Part shown: positions 32,759 to 44,402 of the stretch, in pieces | Position numbering within the stretch: the stretch's first letter is position 1 | Layout of the letters: every line of letters starts with the position of its first letter | Assembly (NCBI GenBank): GCA_022695795.1 | Contig: MU404069.1 | Span: 62,001 to 126,000, forward strand | DNA from: Biscogniauxia marginata | Lineage: Eukaryota; Ascomycota; Sordariomycetes; Xylariales; Xylariaceae | Length of the DNA stretch: 64,000 nucleotides | Direction of reading: 5' to 3' | Program-made: the position numbers and the translations under genes | Notes under the pieces: model-generated | Seen by the model: the letters and a program-made list of their open reading frames with translations, nothing else | Told to the model about the DNA's origin: nothing | Databases searched by the model: none

Positions 32759-34590
32759 GATGTGTCGTACGTCTCTGGTTCTTGGCAATTATGTCCTGGG
32801 TGCTATTTTTACGAGTATGTATTTGTTATTTGTGAAACCCGAAGAAACGTTGTGAGGTGGTTGCAGGACGGGCATGACGCCTTCGCTGCGTGGAGTTGCG
32901 TCGGCGCATATCGGGGCAACCCCCCTAGTAATTGTATGTACAATACATACCTAGATAAGACTCTTTTATGTGTTTGAGAACGGCTTCCTAGTGTAGTTTC
33001 ACGTCTTTGGCATTCAAATTACAGTGTTCTGTTTGGGCTTCCAAGTATTAAATATATCCGACTTACTTCTCATATATATTTTACACATGTTTTAGAACTC
33101 TCCATGATTAACACCAATGAGCAGCTTTCGAGAATACCAATTTCATTGTAGAGGCGGCTATAAACCGGTTGGCAAGTGATTAACGCCAGCTGCCCTTTAA
33201 AGGGATAACTTATCAATCAACCTAGTAACTAGTAAGGTTCTCCTTTTACGTGGTATTACATAGTAGTTGTTATCACTGCATACCTACATATACATAAACG
33301 AATGCGAGCGGCTAACCAATTATCTTGTCAGAAATGACCACCTGATTACTACATGTATACACCACTAACCTGGAGGTTTCGGTATCGATTTCGCGACATA
33401 AGAACGGCCCTTGAGTGGTCGTGGGGGTGCACTAGAGAGCGTCTACCAACACGATGATGCGTCCGTTTATTGATAGGTAAGAAATATGCCTAGTCCCACG
33501 GATTAAGGGCTGTAGTTCAGCTCGAAGCAGTGCAACCGGCCCAACTAATCCGTCCGCATCACACTCGGCCAACTATCTGACCGAGTCCGCTCAAAAAAGA
33601 TGTGGCTTCATAGACACACGGACGGTTTATCCGCTCGATATTCGTTATGGGGCTGTGGAAGATTGCGCGGCCAGGCCTTCGGTACATCAAACACTTAACG
33701 TCGTGGCTGGAGAGTTGAGACAACTAAGGAGAACGACTCTGAAATGCCCGACGCGTTTCAAACTCCTATGAGCCACCATCACCTGGACAAACGAATTATT
33801 TTATCTGGGTACTTGGACACTATTCATCTCGTATAAGCAATGTTCGGAATCAACATGTTGAGTAACCTTCCTAGTAGGTAGGAAGCCAGCTGTTCTGTGA
33901 CGATTGATGTCTTGGCTATCCCGTCGGCTTCGCTATCGTACAGTGCCTCAGATCCAGCATCTATTGCTCCCTGCTCCGAAGTGATGGGCGGCGGGATTCC
34001 TACCGGTTGGCTTCCGGGTTAAGTATTGATCAATCTTGTAGCACCCACGGGGGAAGATGACTACAGTAAAAACTCGCCGAGCTTCCAGGCTAAGATCTTC
34101 ATTTGCTTGTTTAGTCCACCTAGCCAGTCGGATGTTGAGCCTGGAAATCTGCCCGTGTAATCACGTATTTTTCATTGGCCGGAAGACATGCATCGAAGCA
34201 TTATTTGATACATTCTCTTTCCTTTTAAGCCCCCCCCTCTTCACCAGAGTATCTTCCTTATATATACCTGTGCCTGTACCTATTTAATATTTGTCACGCC
34301 AAACCAAGTGCGAGAATTACGAGTACTGAACAAGAGAGCCAATCTGTCATCGGCAGATACCTCTTAATCGTGCGCTTTCGACTCTTTGAAAGGCCGCCTC
34401 CCTAGGTGACCGCGAGCATTCCGGTCGCAAGTGTAGCTTGACGTCTGACTTTGATTGAACAAGGTTTTCACACCTCTACTAAGCGACTTCGAAGATCTAC
34501 GCTCGACCCGGGAGGTCTGGAACCTGGGGTTGATAAAACACCCCAATAGTCAGAGTTTCGACCTTGTTCTCTTGGCGCAACTCAACCACA
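32759..34590. other. Divergent intergenic region, 1.8 kb
   Basis: Upstream of both the DUF1932 gene and the P450. Holds the ACTCGG-N12-CCGAGT inverted repeat (annotated separately) and a pyrimidine tract with a TATATA stretch around 34205-34265, which could serve as the P450 core promoter. Open frames here are short and unsupported. Confidence 0.5.
33563..33586. promoter_or_regulatory. Inverted repeat ACTCGG-N12-CCGAGT, possible Zn(II)2Cys6 factor site
   Basis: Two perfect 6-bp half-sites in inverted orientation, each containing the CGG/CCG triplet bound by fungal zinc-cluster dimers, separated by exactly 12 nt. It lies about 1.0 kb upstream of the P450 and 0.8 kb upstream of the DUF1932 gene. 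The symmetry is seen directly; binding is inferred. Confidence 0.4.
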
Positions 34591-36325
34591 ATGGCGGTGT
34601 TTCCATATCCGTGGCGGCTCATCACTACCGTGGCCGTCGCGTCGTCATATCTTCTTGTTTCTCGTCAGGAAAACTGGTCAAAGCTCCAATTCACCGGCGC
34701 TTTTGCCGGCACTTGGTTTCTCCAGACCTCCATCTGGGCACTTTGGGTAGTATTCCTATACCCGAAGTTGTTCTCCCCCTTGCGTGGCTTACCGGAACCT
34801 GCCGGAGGGTCATGGTGGGCAGGCCACTTTAGAAAGATAATTGCTGAACCGACGGGCGTCCCGATGAGAGAATGGTACGTGGCATTGCCTTCTTGTCTTC
34901 TCAATAGCACTGACATGTGGCTTCAGGGTTGCTACCGTTCCGAATGATGGGCTTCTACGCTATCTCGGCCTCTTCAACGAGGAGCGTTTACTTGTCACCG
35001 GACCCAAGGCGCTCTCAGAAGTCTTAGTGACGTCGAACTATGACTTCGAGAAGCCCGCAACTGTCGGTGCTAGCATCGGTCGCATCTTGGGCGTGGGCGT
35101 TCTCCTAGCCGAGGGTGAGGAGCACAAGGTCCAACGCAAAAACCTCATGCCTGCCTTCGCGTTCCGCCATATTAAGGACCTCTACCCAGTATTCTGGAAT
35201 AAAACCCGTGAAGTAGTCCAGGCCATGACACGCGATGTTCTGGCCGACGCATCGAGCGAGACCCACTCACCAGACCCAGAGAAGGCACAGAAATCTGCCG
35301 TCATAGAAGTTGGCGGGTGGGCGTCTCGCGTGACTCTGGATATTATCGGCCTTGCTGGACTCGGGCGCGACTTTGGTGCTATTGAAGATGACAACACGGA
35401 CCTCAATCGAACTTATCGGAGTATCTTCAAGGCCAGTCCGCAAGCTCAGTTGTTAGCTTTTCTCGGAACCTTCCTGCCAGATGCGCTCGTTAGGGTGCTC
35501 CCGGTGAGGCGCAATAGCGATATAAACGCAGCGGCACAACATATACGCTCGATCTGCAGAGGCCTAATACAAGAGAAAAAGCAAAAGCTGTCGCGCAAAG
35601 AATCCGCCGGCAATGACATCCTCGGTGTCGCACTAGAGTCGGGCGGCTTTTCCGACGAGCAACTCGTCGACCAACTCATGACTTTCTTAGCTGCCGGGCA
35701 TGAGACTACAGCCGCGGCGATGACTTGGGCCACATACATGCTCTCCAAGAATCCGAAGATGCAGGAGAGGCTGCGACAGGAGATCCGCGAGAAACTATCG
35801 TCGGTCGACTCGGATGGCCAGGTCTCTAGTCAGGATATCGACGGCATGCCGTACTTGAACGCGGTCTGCAGCGAGGTCCTGCGATACTTCGCCCCCGTGC
35901 CCATGACGTTACGGGAGGCGGTCCGCGATACCATGGTCACGGGGCAGAAGGTGCCGAAGGGGACGCGCGTGATCCTCGCGACCTGGGCGACCAACTTCGA
36001 CAAGACGCTATGGGGGCCCGACGCGCACGAGTTCAACCCGGACCGGTGGGTGCCCAAGGGGCCCGACGACAAGCAGGCGGCCAGCGGCGGCGCCACGAGC
36101 AACTACGCCTTCATGACCTTCCTGCACGGGCCGCGCAGCTGCATCGGCGCGAGCTTCGCCAGGGCCGAGTTCGCCTGCCTGCTGGCCGGCTGGGTTGGCC
36201 GCTTCGAGTTCGCCCTCAAGAACAAGGAGGAGATGGACGAGAAGAACGTGACGATCAAGGGCGGCATCACGGCAAGGCCCGCCAAGGGCATGTACGTCCA
36301 CGCTACCGTCGTGGACGGTTGGTGA
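34591..36325 (+). CDS. Cytochrome P450 monooxygenase (membrane-anchored, E-class)
   Basis: Haem-thiolate monooxygenase, expected in the ER with a CPR partner; the substrate is not deducible. Exons 34591..34874 and 34927..36325 (52-nt intron, GTACGT donor); 560 aa, the normal microsomal length. N-terminal hydrophobic helices (LITTVAVASSYLL and FLQTSIWALWVVFLY) act as anchor. The oxygen-binding I-helix is AGHETTAAAMTWA, the K-helix ExxR is EVLRYF, the PERF-like motif is FNPDRW, and the haem loop is FLHGPRSCIGASF, with the ligand cysteine at residue 500. All catalytic motifs are intact. The gene is isolated: no synthase, transporter or regulator typical of a secondary-metabolite cluster lies within the window, so a catabolic or detoxifying role is as likely. 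I use the ATG at 34591, since the frame upstream opens only with TTG. Confidence 0.95.
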
Positions 36326-38831
36326 TATCCTAACCTAGCTGCTTCAGAGTTAAGGGTGTTTGTAATGAATGTTTTCTTGTGGTCGGTCATGGGGATAACA
36401 TATATATTCCCATTCCGTATAGGCATGGGGAGTTAGTTTACGCGGGTTTCTCTTGTCTTGATAATATTATGTTCTTGAATCGTCTTATGATTGTACTTAG
36501 AACGGTATGATTGCCTCCTGCCGTCGCTCCGAAAAGAAAAAAGGGAGAAAAGAAATAGCTACGACGGTAATAACTACAAATTATCTGAAACTGCGCATTA
36601 CGGCGCCATGAGGGGGTGCGAGGGCCTGATCTACTCCGAGTACGAGGCGTGACGACTTTAGGTAGATAAGTTGATGGCTAGTGATGCTAGTTGGCGGTGG
36701 TTATAGGAGTATTATAAATACATATAGCGTATTGTCATTTCGAACCAACAATGCCCACATCAAGGCTGCCAAGATTCTCCGGAAGACAGGGCTGGTCTAC
36801 TATTATGAACCAAGTCCTGCTTCCTAACAAACATTAGGGTATATTAAGGGGGGCTCTACTGTACTGACTCTCTAGTTAGACTGACATATTTACTAAAGCC
36901 TATTATCGTAATAAATTTCCAGAGTAGACGCTCATCTGTCCGCTTAACGCAGACAGGCATCAATGTATTCATCATGTCCGTCGTATCCGGAAGTGCTTGT
37001 TCTACATGTTTTGCCTCCCCAAATAGATACACTGATGTGTGCGGCGCAGCGCCGCTAATGCCCTTCAGAGCGCCGTGACACGTAGCTTGACGTAGTTAAC
37101 TTACACATACAATACGATCAATTACCACCGGGTGTTTCTGAAGCTAAATGAGATTTAAATGTGTATACCTCGTACTGAGTTCCATATCCTATGAGTAGCA
37201 AATGACAAACTTCGATGGCCCACGTCGTGATGATCAGATCAAATCCTCAGGGAGAGGGGATATAGACTATCATGTGGTTCTATTCTATCTCTATTCCCAA
37301 CGTTTGCCTAGTTCTTTACTAAATGGAGTATGCAAGTATCAACGAAGCTCATAGTTTCTTTTTATTCGAAGAGCATTTAGGAAGGATAATAATAATTTTG
37401 GTCAATCAGAGGTTGGTACCCCGGTAGTTAGGAATATGTAAAACTCTTTCATGAGATCGTATGGGCTTTCTACTTTTACTAAACCTGTACGCGTACTTAT
37501 TTTTGCCTTTGCTTATAACTTATGAGTATTATATATATAGCACATAATCATAATGTTGCTCCATCTAGCCTCTTCTCCTCGTCGCTACTAAGAAATCAAG
37601 GTTCTATTATTCATTTCTTATATAGAGGCTAACCTGCCAGGTACTTGAGAGAGTCTGCATCACCCCCTCTCCATGATTAGAGGAACCATTACCGCTAATA
37701 GGCAGCAAGATGTTCGTGCTACTAGCTCGTAGCTGTGTAGTAACAGTAGAAACAATAATATAACCTAGACAAACGGCTGGGCGCGAAGACTGGCATACCT
37801 TGGCACATACTTGTGCACCCCATATGTAAAGGGGATGATTATACTAACCCTTCTATATCCGTGCCAGCCCTACAACTGCCACCCACCACCTCAGCACCTT
37901 ACTTTAATTCTGACAAGTCTCCAGCCCCAGTGACAAGAAACCTAATTATAGTTCAGCTGAGCGGAGGAGGGGTCTTTCCGCTCCATACCTTTACCTTGCC
38001 TAGTGTCTAAGGAATGGATCCCTGGTCGCAATAGCACAGCCGTATGTATTCACAGTATGTGCCGTAACCAGCTCAAAAGGCGTCAAGAGAACTGCTGCGC
38101 CGTCCTCTACCGCGGGGATAGAGTCAAAGCATATTCAACCCAAGCTAGACAACAAGCTCGCAAAAGCCCGGCTGGCACGCACGTTCGTCGCGGAACGCGC
38201 ACGAGAGATACGCGTAGGGAGCAGGTAGGTAGTGTCTAACTAAATACCTAGGTAGGCACAAGCAATGTACACATGCACACGATACAAATAACAAGCTGAT
38301 GGGTAGTTCAGACCGTATGTTTCTCTAGTGACTTAGTATGTTGCTGCGCCGCCTTGGGAGCGGGTCGCGGAGAGATTCCACCTAGCCGTAGTCGCGGTAT
38401 TCCAAGTCCGAAGGATTCTAACTGTAATTCCTTTTCTAACTCTGTTACAGACTAATAATTCATGCTATAGCTAAGAACATCGACTTGCGGGGGATGACTC
38501 GAAAGAGTCACTATTTTAATTATTATTCTTCTTCTTATAATCTGGCTCGAATTCTTATCATCTCCTCTCGTCTTGCTAGGTATCTACTTGCCATCCGGAA
38601 GAACCCTTGTTTTTAAGTTGCCCCTTTCTCTTTCGACGAGAGAAAAGTCGGAGAGAATTTGAGACGACTAGTTTCTGAGGAATGCAACTAAGGATACGGT
38701 AAACTATCAGAGGGGAAAACGGGGGGCGAGAAAAGGACAAAAAAAGAAAGAAAGAAAAGAGAAAAGACGAAAAGTGCCTGGCGCGTACGGGCTCCGCAGC
38801 CCCGAGCCAAGTAAGATACGGTAACGGTACT
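36326..38831. other. Gene-free AT-rich region, 2.5 kb
   Basis: Between the P450 and the DUF6536 gene. Strongly TA-rich patches (for example 37370-37560), no frame above about 80 codons with any domain, and one GC-rich dyad GCGGCGC-A-GCGCCGC at 37041-37055. It could be old, mutated repeat DNA, but I cannot identify any element in it. Confidence 0.45.
37041..37055. repeat. GC-rich inverted repeat, 7-bp arms, 1-nt loop
   Basis: GCGGCGC and its exact complement GCGCCGC flank a single A inside AT-rich, gene-free DNA. A one-base loop cannot form a good hairpin, so a protein-binding dyad or chance are the likely explanations. Confidence 0.5.
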
Positions 38832-41800
38832 ATGGGCCCGGTTCCTCGGTCGAGATGGAGGTGGCCGCGTTCCGGCTGGCGCCTCGCGGCCGCGGTCAAC
38901 ACGATCCTGGCCTCCGTGTGCGCGATACTGCTACTAGCGCTGCTGGCCTGGAGCGTTAGACGGTCCGGTGGCGACATCAAGTCGAATCTTGTCTTCTTCG
39001 CGGGCAGCTGCGACACGAGCGGGACGATTAACCTCTGGCTGCATTTGCTGCTGAACGTGTTCAGCACCATTATTCTGGGTATTTCTGGGGGGGGGGGGGG
39101 GGGCGGCGCCGGGCCCGCCGGCGGGGAGGGAGGCGGCAGCCACGACGCAGGGGAAAAACACACCCAGGGNNNNNNNNNNTTTGGGGTGACGGCGGCCCCC
39201 GGGCGCGCCTCTTATCCTTTTTCCGAAATCGTTTCGTCCGTTGTACACCCCATTTCATCTGGTTTTTCCCCCCCCCCCCCCCCCCCCCCCCAACCCCCCC
39301 CCTGCTAATCGAGTCTTCTGATTTGAGCGTTGCTAACAACCACCCAAAGCCTCTTCGAATTTCTTCTGCCAGGTTTTGAACTCGCCGTCACGCGGCGAAG
39401 TGGACGCTTCTCATGTACGTGAACTATACGACTCCTCCTCTCAACTTCTTGCAGAGGAAATACCTCGACTAACCCACGCAACTTAGGCAAAGGGCAAGTC
39501 CATGTTAATTGGTGCCCCTTCCTTTAGCAACGTGAGTTTCTTTCGATATGGCGTTTCCGTGTCCAGGAGACCGATGATATGCGGGGCCCCAGCAACATAT
39601 ATTGCATCAGGTCTCTTGGTGTACCGTGTGGAAAACGTGCTTGACAAGGGTGGACACACCAAACTCGGTTTTATCATTACCAACCGATACTGACATTTAT
39701 CACCTCGGTAGATCTTCCGCGTGGGCAAGTTCAAGGGCTACGCCTGGGTTCTGTTTTTCCTAAGTTCAATCCCGCTGCATCTATTCTTCAACTCCGCAAT
39801 CTTCCAGACGGAATACCAAGGTGGCCACTGGAACCTCACGCTTGCGTCCGAGGCCTTCGTCAACGGGGCTCCGTATTTCAACCCCGGGGCGGTCCTCATT
39901 CCCGGCGGGGTAATCGAATATCCGTGTAAGAACTGTGGTGGTACGCTCTTTGGCGAGTACGGGGATAGTCTGCAGCTGGAAGATTACTTCGACCCCGAGT
40001 CGCCGGTCTCGAAGGAGATCGCGACGACATCAGCTGTGGCCCGGACGTGGAAACGCATCGAAGTCCCTGAATGTCGGTCCCAGTATGAGTTCTGCAGTGC
40101 GCGGACCGATTATGGAAACGTAGTTATGGTGGTTGAATCCCAAGATCCGAAGTTCATGTATAACGAAACGGACCTCGGGTGGACGAGAGACAGCGTGCTT
40201 CGACCCCTAGATAACCTCAATACCAATTACTGGGACCCTCGAGTCCCTGCTGCGGAGAGCAACTCGCTCTGGTTCTTCGCCAACTGCAATACGACCGCCG
40301 ACTTATCACCTCGGACTCACCAGGCGGAGGGGTGCTTCCAGACGTGCAACAGGGCGTATGGTAGACCTGAACGGGGCAGTCAGATTCTTCCCGCCGACCA
40401 GATCGAGGCGACTTACAGCTTCGACTTTATCACAGGCAGCCCGGGGAACATTAGCCGGGAGAATACGTACTGGCCGGGCCTTAAGGATCGAAGCGCTTCA
40501 AAACTCGAGTTGAAATATTGTCTGGTCCAAGAGATAGACCCGATATGCAAGGTCGTGCTCTCGAACGAGCTGCTTCTAGCCGTGCTTATCTGTGTTTGCG
40601 TCAAGACGGCACTTTGCGCCATGGTAACCGTCGTTCTCGGACGAGAGGATCCGTTCGTCGTGCCTGGCGATGCCATCGTCTCCTTCATGACTCGACCCGA
40701 TGCGAGGACCGTGGGTAGGTGCACGCTCGATCGATATTATAGGGACAAAAAAGACGGATCCGACAAAAAGGAGTTTCAGACCGTGGCAGAAGCAAAACAA
40801 TGGCACCAAGAAAGTCGTAGGTGGAGCCGTGCTATACCGGCCATAGTCTGGCTACGTAGCTATTTACTCTTTGCTGGCGTCATTATCTTCCTGGGCATCG
40901 TGTTCCGCGCCGCCCAGGAGCACAACCCTTATAATGATGGGTTAGTATAAGCATCTCCCCACAAGCAGACTCTCTACCCCTATACGTATTTTCCCGAAAC
41001 GCTAACCTTGGTAAGCCTGGCAGGAAACAAACCCTCGTTCACAGCGCCTCGAACGGGATTTTGGATACCAATGGCTCTGGCAGCGATGATCTGCTCCGCT
41101 CCGTCCTGACGGCTAACTTACCGCAGCTGCTGCTCTCGTTTTCGTATTACTTGTATAACTCGCTCTACACCAGACTTTGCGTGGAGAAGGAATGGAACGC
41201 TCACAGTACTGATTATCGGCCGCTGTGCGTGACGGACCCTAAGGGCGAACAGGTTTCGTCGTACCGCTTGCAATTGCCGTATCGCTATAGTGTAAGTAGA
41301 ACGCCATGCATGTCTTCCGATCATCGACGAGATCAGTTGTTACCTGGTTCTGAAAGAGGACGTTGCTAATTCTTAGAGGCTATAGATTCCCCTAATCAGC
41401 ATCAGCGCACTTCTGCACTTCCTAGTATCAAACACACTCTATGTGTTTATCCTTGAAGGAGGTAAGCCGGGCCTTTACTTTGAAAAACATAACCTGTTCT
41501 CACTATAGATAATTATAGGTTATTACATGATTAATGCGCCTTCGTCTTATAGTACACAAGGGTCAGTGCCACCCTCGGTGCCTGGCAGTGGCCTTAGTGA
41601 TGATGCATATATCGGCATCGGCTATTCGACGATTGCTATTCTCGTAGTTCTAATCATTGCCGTGGTACTATCTCTCATCCCATTCGTACTCTGCTGGTTT
41701 AAAATACAGGGCCCAATGGTACTGGGAGGGTGTGACTCGATAGTTATCTCTGCTGCGTGCCACATTGCGCCGATTCCAGAAGAAGCATTGGGGACCACGG

Positions 41801-42222
41801 CTTCGGCGAAGCCGACAACCCCGCCATCGTCACTCTGGAAAGCAAAGAAAAAACAGAGAGCAGGGTATCAGCAAGTTGCTCCAAGGGATCCCGCACAGGC
41901 GGAAGGAAGCACTACACCACCTTGCTCTACGGACCAATCCGCTCACGAGATGGAAAGGTTCCTCGAGGCGGATACGTCCTACGACCTTTATAGAACTGAA
42001 AGTTCTGAACAGAAGGCCCTCGTGTCTAACGAGCTGGAGGTGGACGAACTAGAGATTGATGGATACGTAGTGGTCGACATATCGCGGGGTTTGGTACGTT
42101 GGGGCGCTGTGAAGGCACCGGCCCCTGACTATATTCCCACGGGCGATCCTGTAGGGCATTTAGGCTTTGGTTGCAAGGAACATGATGTAGAAAGTCCTAT
42201 AGAAGGACACTGGTATATGTGA
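38832..42222 (+). CDS. DUF6536 multi-pass membrane protein
   Basis: Fungal-specific family of unknown function, predicted in a cell membrane. Seven exons: 38832..39078, 39350..39414, 39487..39531, 39712..40940, 41024..41291, 41386..41461, 41519..42222; 877 aa, all phases consistent. The DUF6536 core spans exons 1-4: AAVNTILASVCAILLLALLAW helix, FFAGSCDTSGTINLWLHLLLN, then across the intron SSNFFCQVLNSPSRGEVDASH, and FKGYAWVLFFLSSIPLHLFFNSA. A large extracytoplasmic loop with several Asn-x-Thr/Ser sites follows. Further helices are LLLAVLICVCVKTALCAMV, SYLLFAGVIIFLGIVF, PLISISALLHFLVSNTLYVF and STIAILVVLIIAVVLSLIPF, with a charged C-terminal tail. Intron 1 contains an assembly gap plus poly-G and poly-C runs; coding sequence is not interrupted by it. 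Confidence 0.85.
39087..39302. other. Assembly gap (10 N at 39170-39179) flanked by G17 and C24/C9 runs, inside intron 1
   Basis: The gap of exactly ten N is a conventional unknown-size placeholder. On its left, a 17-nt G run is followed by unusually GC-rich sequence; on its right, a 24-nt C run and a 9-nt C run sit just before the GCTAAC branch point of intron 1. True intron length and the sequence on both sides are unreliable. Confidence 0.9.
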
Positions 42223-42506
42223 TTCAACGTTACCCACATATGACGGCATTAGAAATTCGCGTGGTTGAGGCTGATATAATGAATAGATACCCCCGATAGT
42301 TTTAGAAATAGACTTATATCTCAAGTGATTAAATAGGTGTCGTGTCCAGGGGTTGATATAATAGAATCGCATCACTGTGTTATAAATTCAGCATTAGATT
42401 AGTTGTATTTCATTTATGGCTCAATATATCCTGATGCGGAATCGGTCAAGTGAGTATTTCGCTGTTGAATTCGTGTCGAGTGATATTGTTAACCAGAGAT
42501 TCATAA

Positions 42507-43630
42507 TCATCCCGGCCCGCGTTCCCATCCCTCAAACCCTTTTCCTCTCCAGGCCCAGGCCACGACATAGTGACCAGCTAGGAGATTCCACTCTTCAAGC
42601 TCGTCAAGGCCCTCTAAGTTGTCGACCCTTTCTTTTTCTTCTGTAGAGACCCACTTATCCCATATTTTCTCTATGGTTAAGCTCTTTGTAGAGTCAAAGC
42701 CCGCGTCTCTCAGACGAGCCTGTTGCTTGTCGGTGTCTGTGTACTCCTCCAGCGTGGGCATCCGTATCCGTCGTGCAGCAAGATTAGACACCATTTGCTT
42801 GCCAAAGGCATCATTGGGATGGATTGGCTCGTACACGATCATGGCAAGAGCTGGTATCCTGTCGGTAAAATGCTTAATAACCTTGCTAGATTCGGTCACC
42901 TCCAGGTAGCATAGACAGCATTCCGATATCAACAACGTGGGAACGTCCTCACGAACTCCGTCCAATGACCCGTAATCTTCTTTCAGCAAGTCTCTTAGGT
43001 CCAAACCATGGCACCAATACTGACAACCATTGTGTAGCTGCTGGCTGCTCCAGGTTTCACCCTCGAGATGGGCATTGGGAATGATGGTCCTGAGACGGGG
43101 GGTAGAATTGACAAGTTGAAACTTCTTGCGGGCAATGACCGGGAAATCGATTTCATGATATACGAGACCGGCCTGGTTGGATTGTGAAAATAGCTTGAAA
43201 CATCTCGTATCCGTGCCGGCACCGAGTGAGATGATCTGTCGCTCCCCGCCTTCACTTGCGGATAGAAAAGATGAGACCAGTCTATCTAGTGCCGTAGTCC
43301 GGGTATAGGTACCTGACTTCAACCTTAGCACTCGCCAGGGAAGTAGGCTTCTAAAACCTCCTTACCTCGATTGATGATGGGCAGCCTTCTGACAGGGGCC
43401 CCGATGGCGGGTGTCTGCACAAAGAATTGGGCGAAAGGGTCTTCAAGGTAACCGAGATCAACAGCACTCATGCGCGACACGGCAGCATCGGTGTCGGTGC
43501 CCTGGATAGTGGCATCGTGAGTGACAGATGATGCTGAAGTCGAATGGCCTCCCCGCCCACGAAAGCGACCTCGAGCTCCTCCTCTCGAACCTCGAAGGGA
43601 AAGGAGATTCGGGATAGATGGGGTTGACAT
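42507..43630 (-). CDS. ppm1: Leucine carboxyl methyltransferase 1 (PP2A methyltransferase Ppm1)
   Basis: SAM-dependent enzyme that methylates the C-terminal leucine carboxylate of the PP2A catalytic subunit, controlling holoenzyme assembly; cytosolic. Exons 43630..43366 and 43312..42507 (53-nt intron) give 356 aa, joined as [13 protein letters not shown]. Motifs: the SAM loop [13 protein letters not shown], then [23 protein letters not shown] and a final [16 protein letters not shown]. The N-terminus carries an RGG-like stretch ([19 protein letters not shown]) ahead of the catalytic domain; such basic tails are common in fungal Ppm1 but are not in the catalytic core. The frame extends upstream to an ATG at 43720; I prefer the ATG at 43630 because [14 protein letters not shown] matches the expected family start. 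Confidence 0.92.
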
Positions 43631-44402
43631 TGGGGCCAGATGTCGGAGTTCACGATGATATAAGCACTTGGAAAGGGGGTTATCGTCGAGTGTTACTTCT
43701 ATTTGATAAGGAAAGCCCATGCAGACCAGGATGGGGTAAGGTTGTAAGGTTAGTCGATGCTAAGGATTCCGTTGGCGTCGGAGCTGAATGAAGCATGGGC
43801 CAAAAATGTATGACGGATCCGTCGGGTCGGAGCTTTCCAATAAGCGGGCAGTGCAGACAATTGCGTACTAGTAGCTCACTGCTAATTTGCCGGCGACTCG
43901 CTTAAGCAGTGGTCATAGTGTCAGCCTAAAAGTGCCCACCTCTAGGGGCTGCTAGTAGGCTGCTAAGACGACCAAATTGGTGGGAGCACAAGCGCTAACT
44001 AACGGCGCCGAGTTGCCGACGCTAGGTATCTTCAAACCTCCCCCCTGGTAATCTGCCTAGAGCTTACTGAGGTATCCTGAACTAGTCTCTTCCACCAATG
44101 CTTCATAATGAAAATAGGTCCCAGCTACCTGATCCTGTTCTCAGCCGCCCCCCGCCCAAGTCAGCTTGTATCATACATACGTGCAAGTGCACCTTGGCCT
44201 TGCGTCGCCTCCCACTTAAAACGTTCGTTCTTCTCAAGCGTAAGCAGGCAGACACAACTCTCTCTGCTACTTTGTTCTCGTCTCCGTTTCCTTCTTAAAT
44301 CCTCCCCCACCATCATTGACATTGCCACCTTTTCCTTTCTAACATCATCCTTTTTTAAGAACACCATCGATAATTGTGGACCTGAGTAAACCACCATTTA
44401 AG
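43631..44402. other. Divergent promoter, Ppm1 / membrane protein
   Basis: 770 nt between divergent starts. The membrane-protein side has a long pyrimidine-rich leader (44260-44350). Small frames at 44098-44389 overlap that leader and are not called. Confidence 0.5.

Noticed and set aside
34591..42222. Secondary-metabolite cluster around the cytochrome P450
   Set aside because: No synthase, tailoring enzyme, efflux pump or zinc-cluster regulator lies within the window next to it; the only neighbours are DUF1932 and DUF6536 genes.
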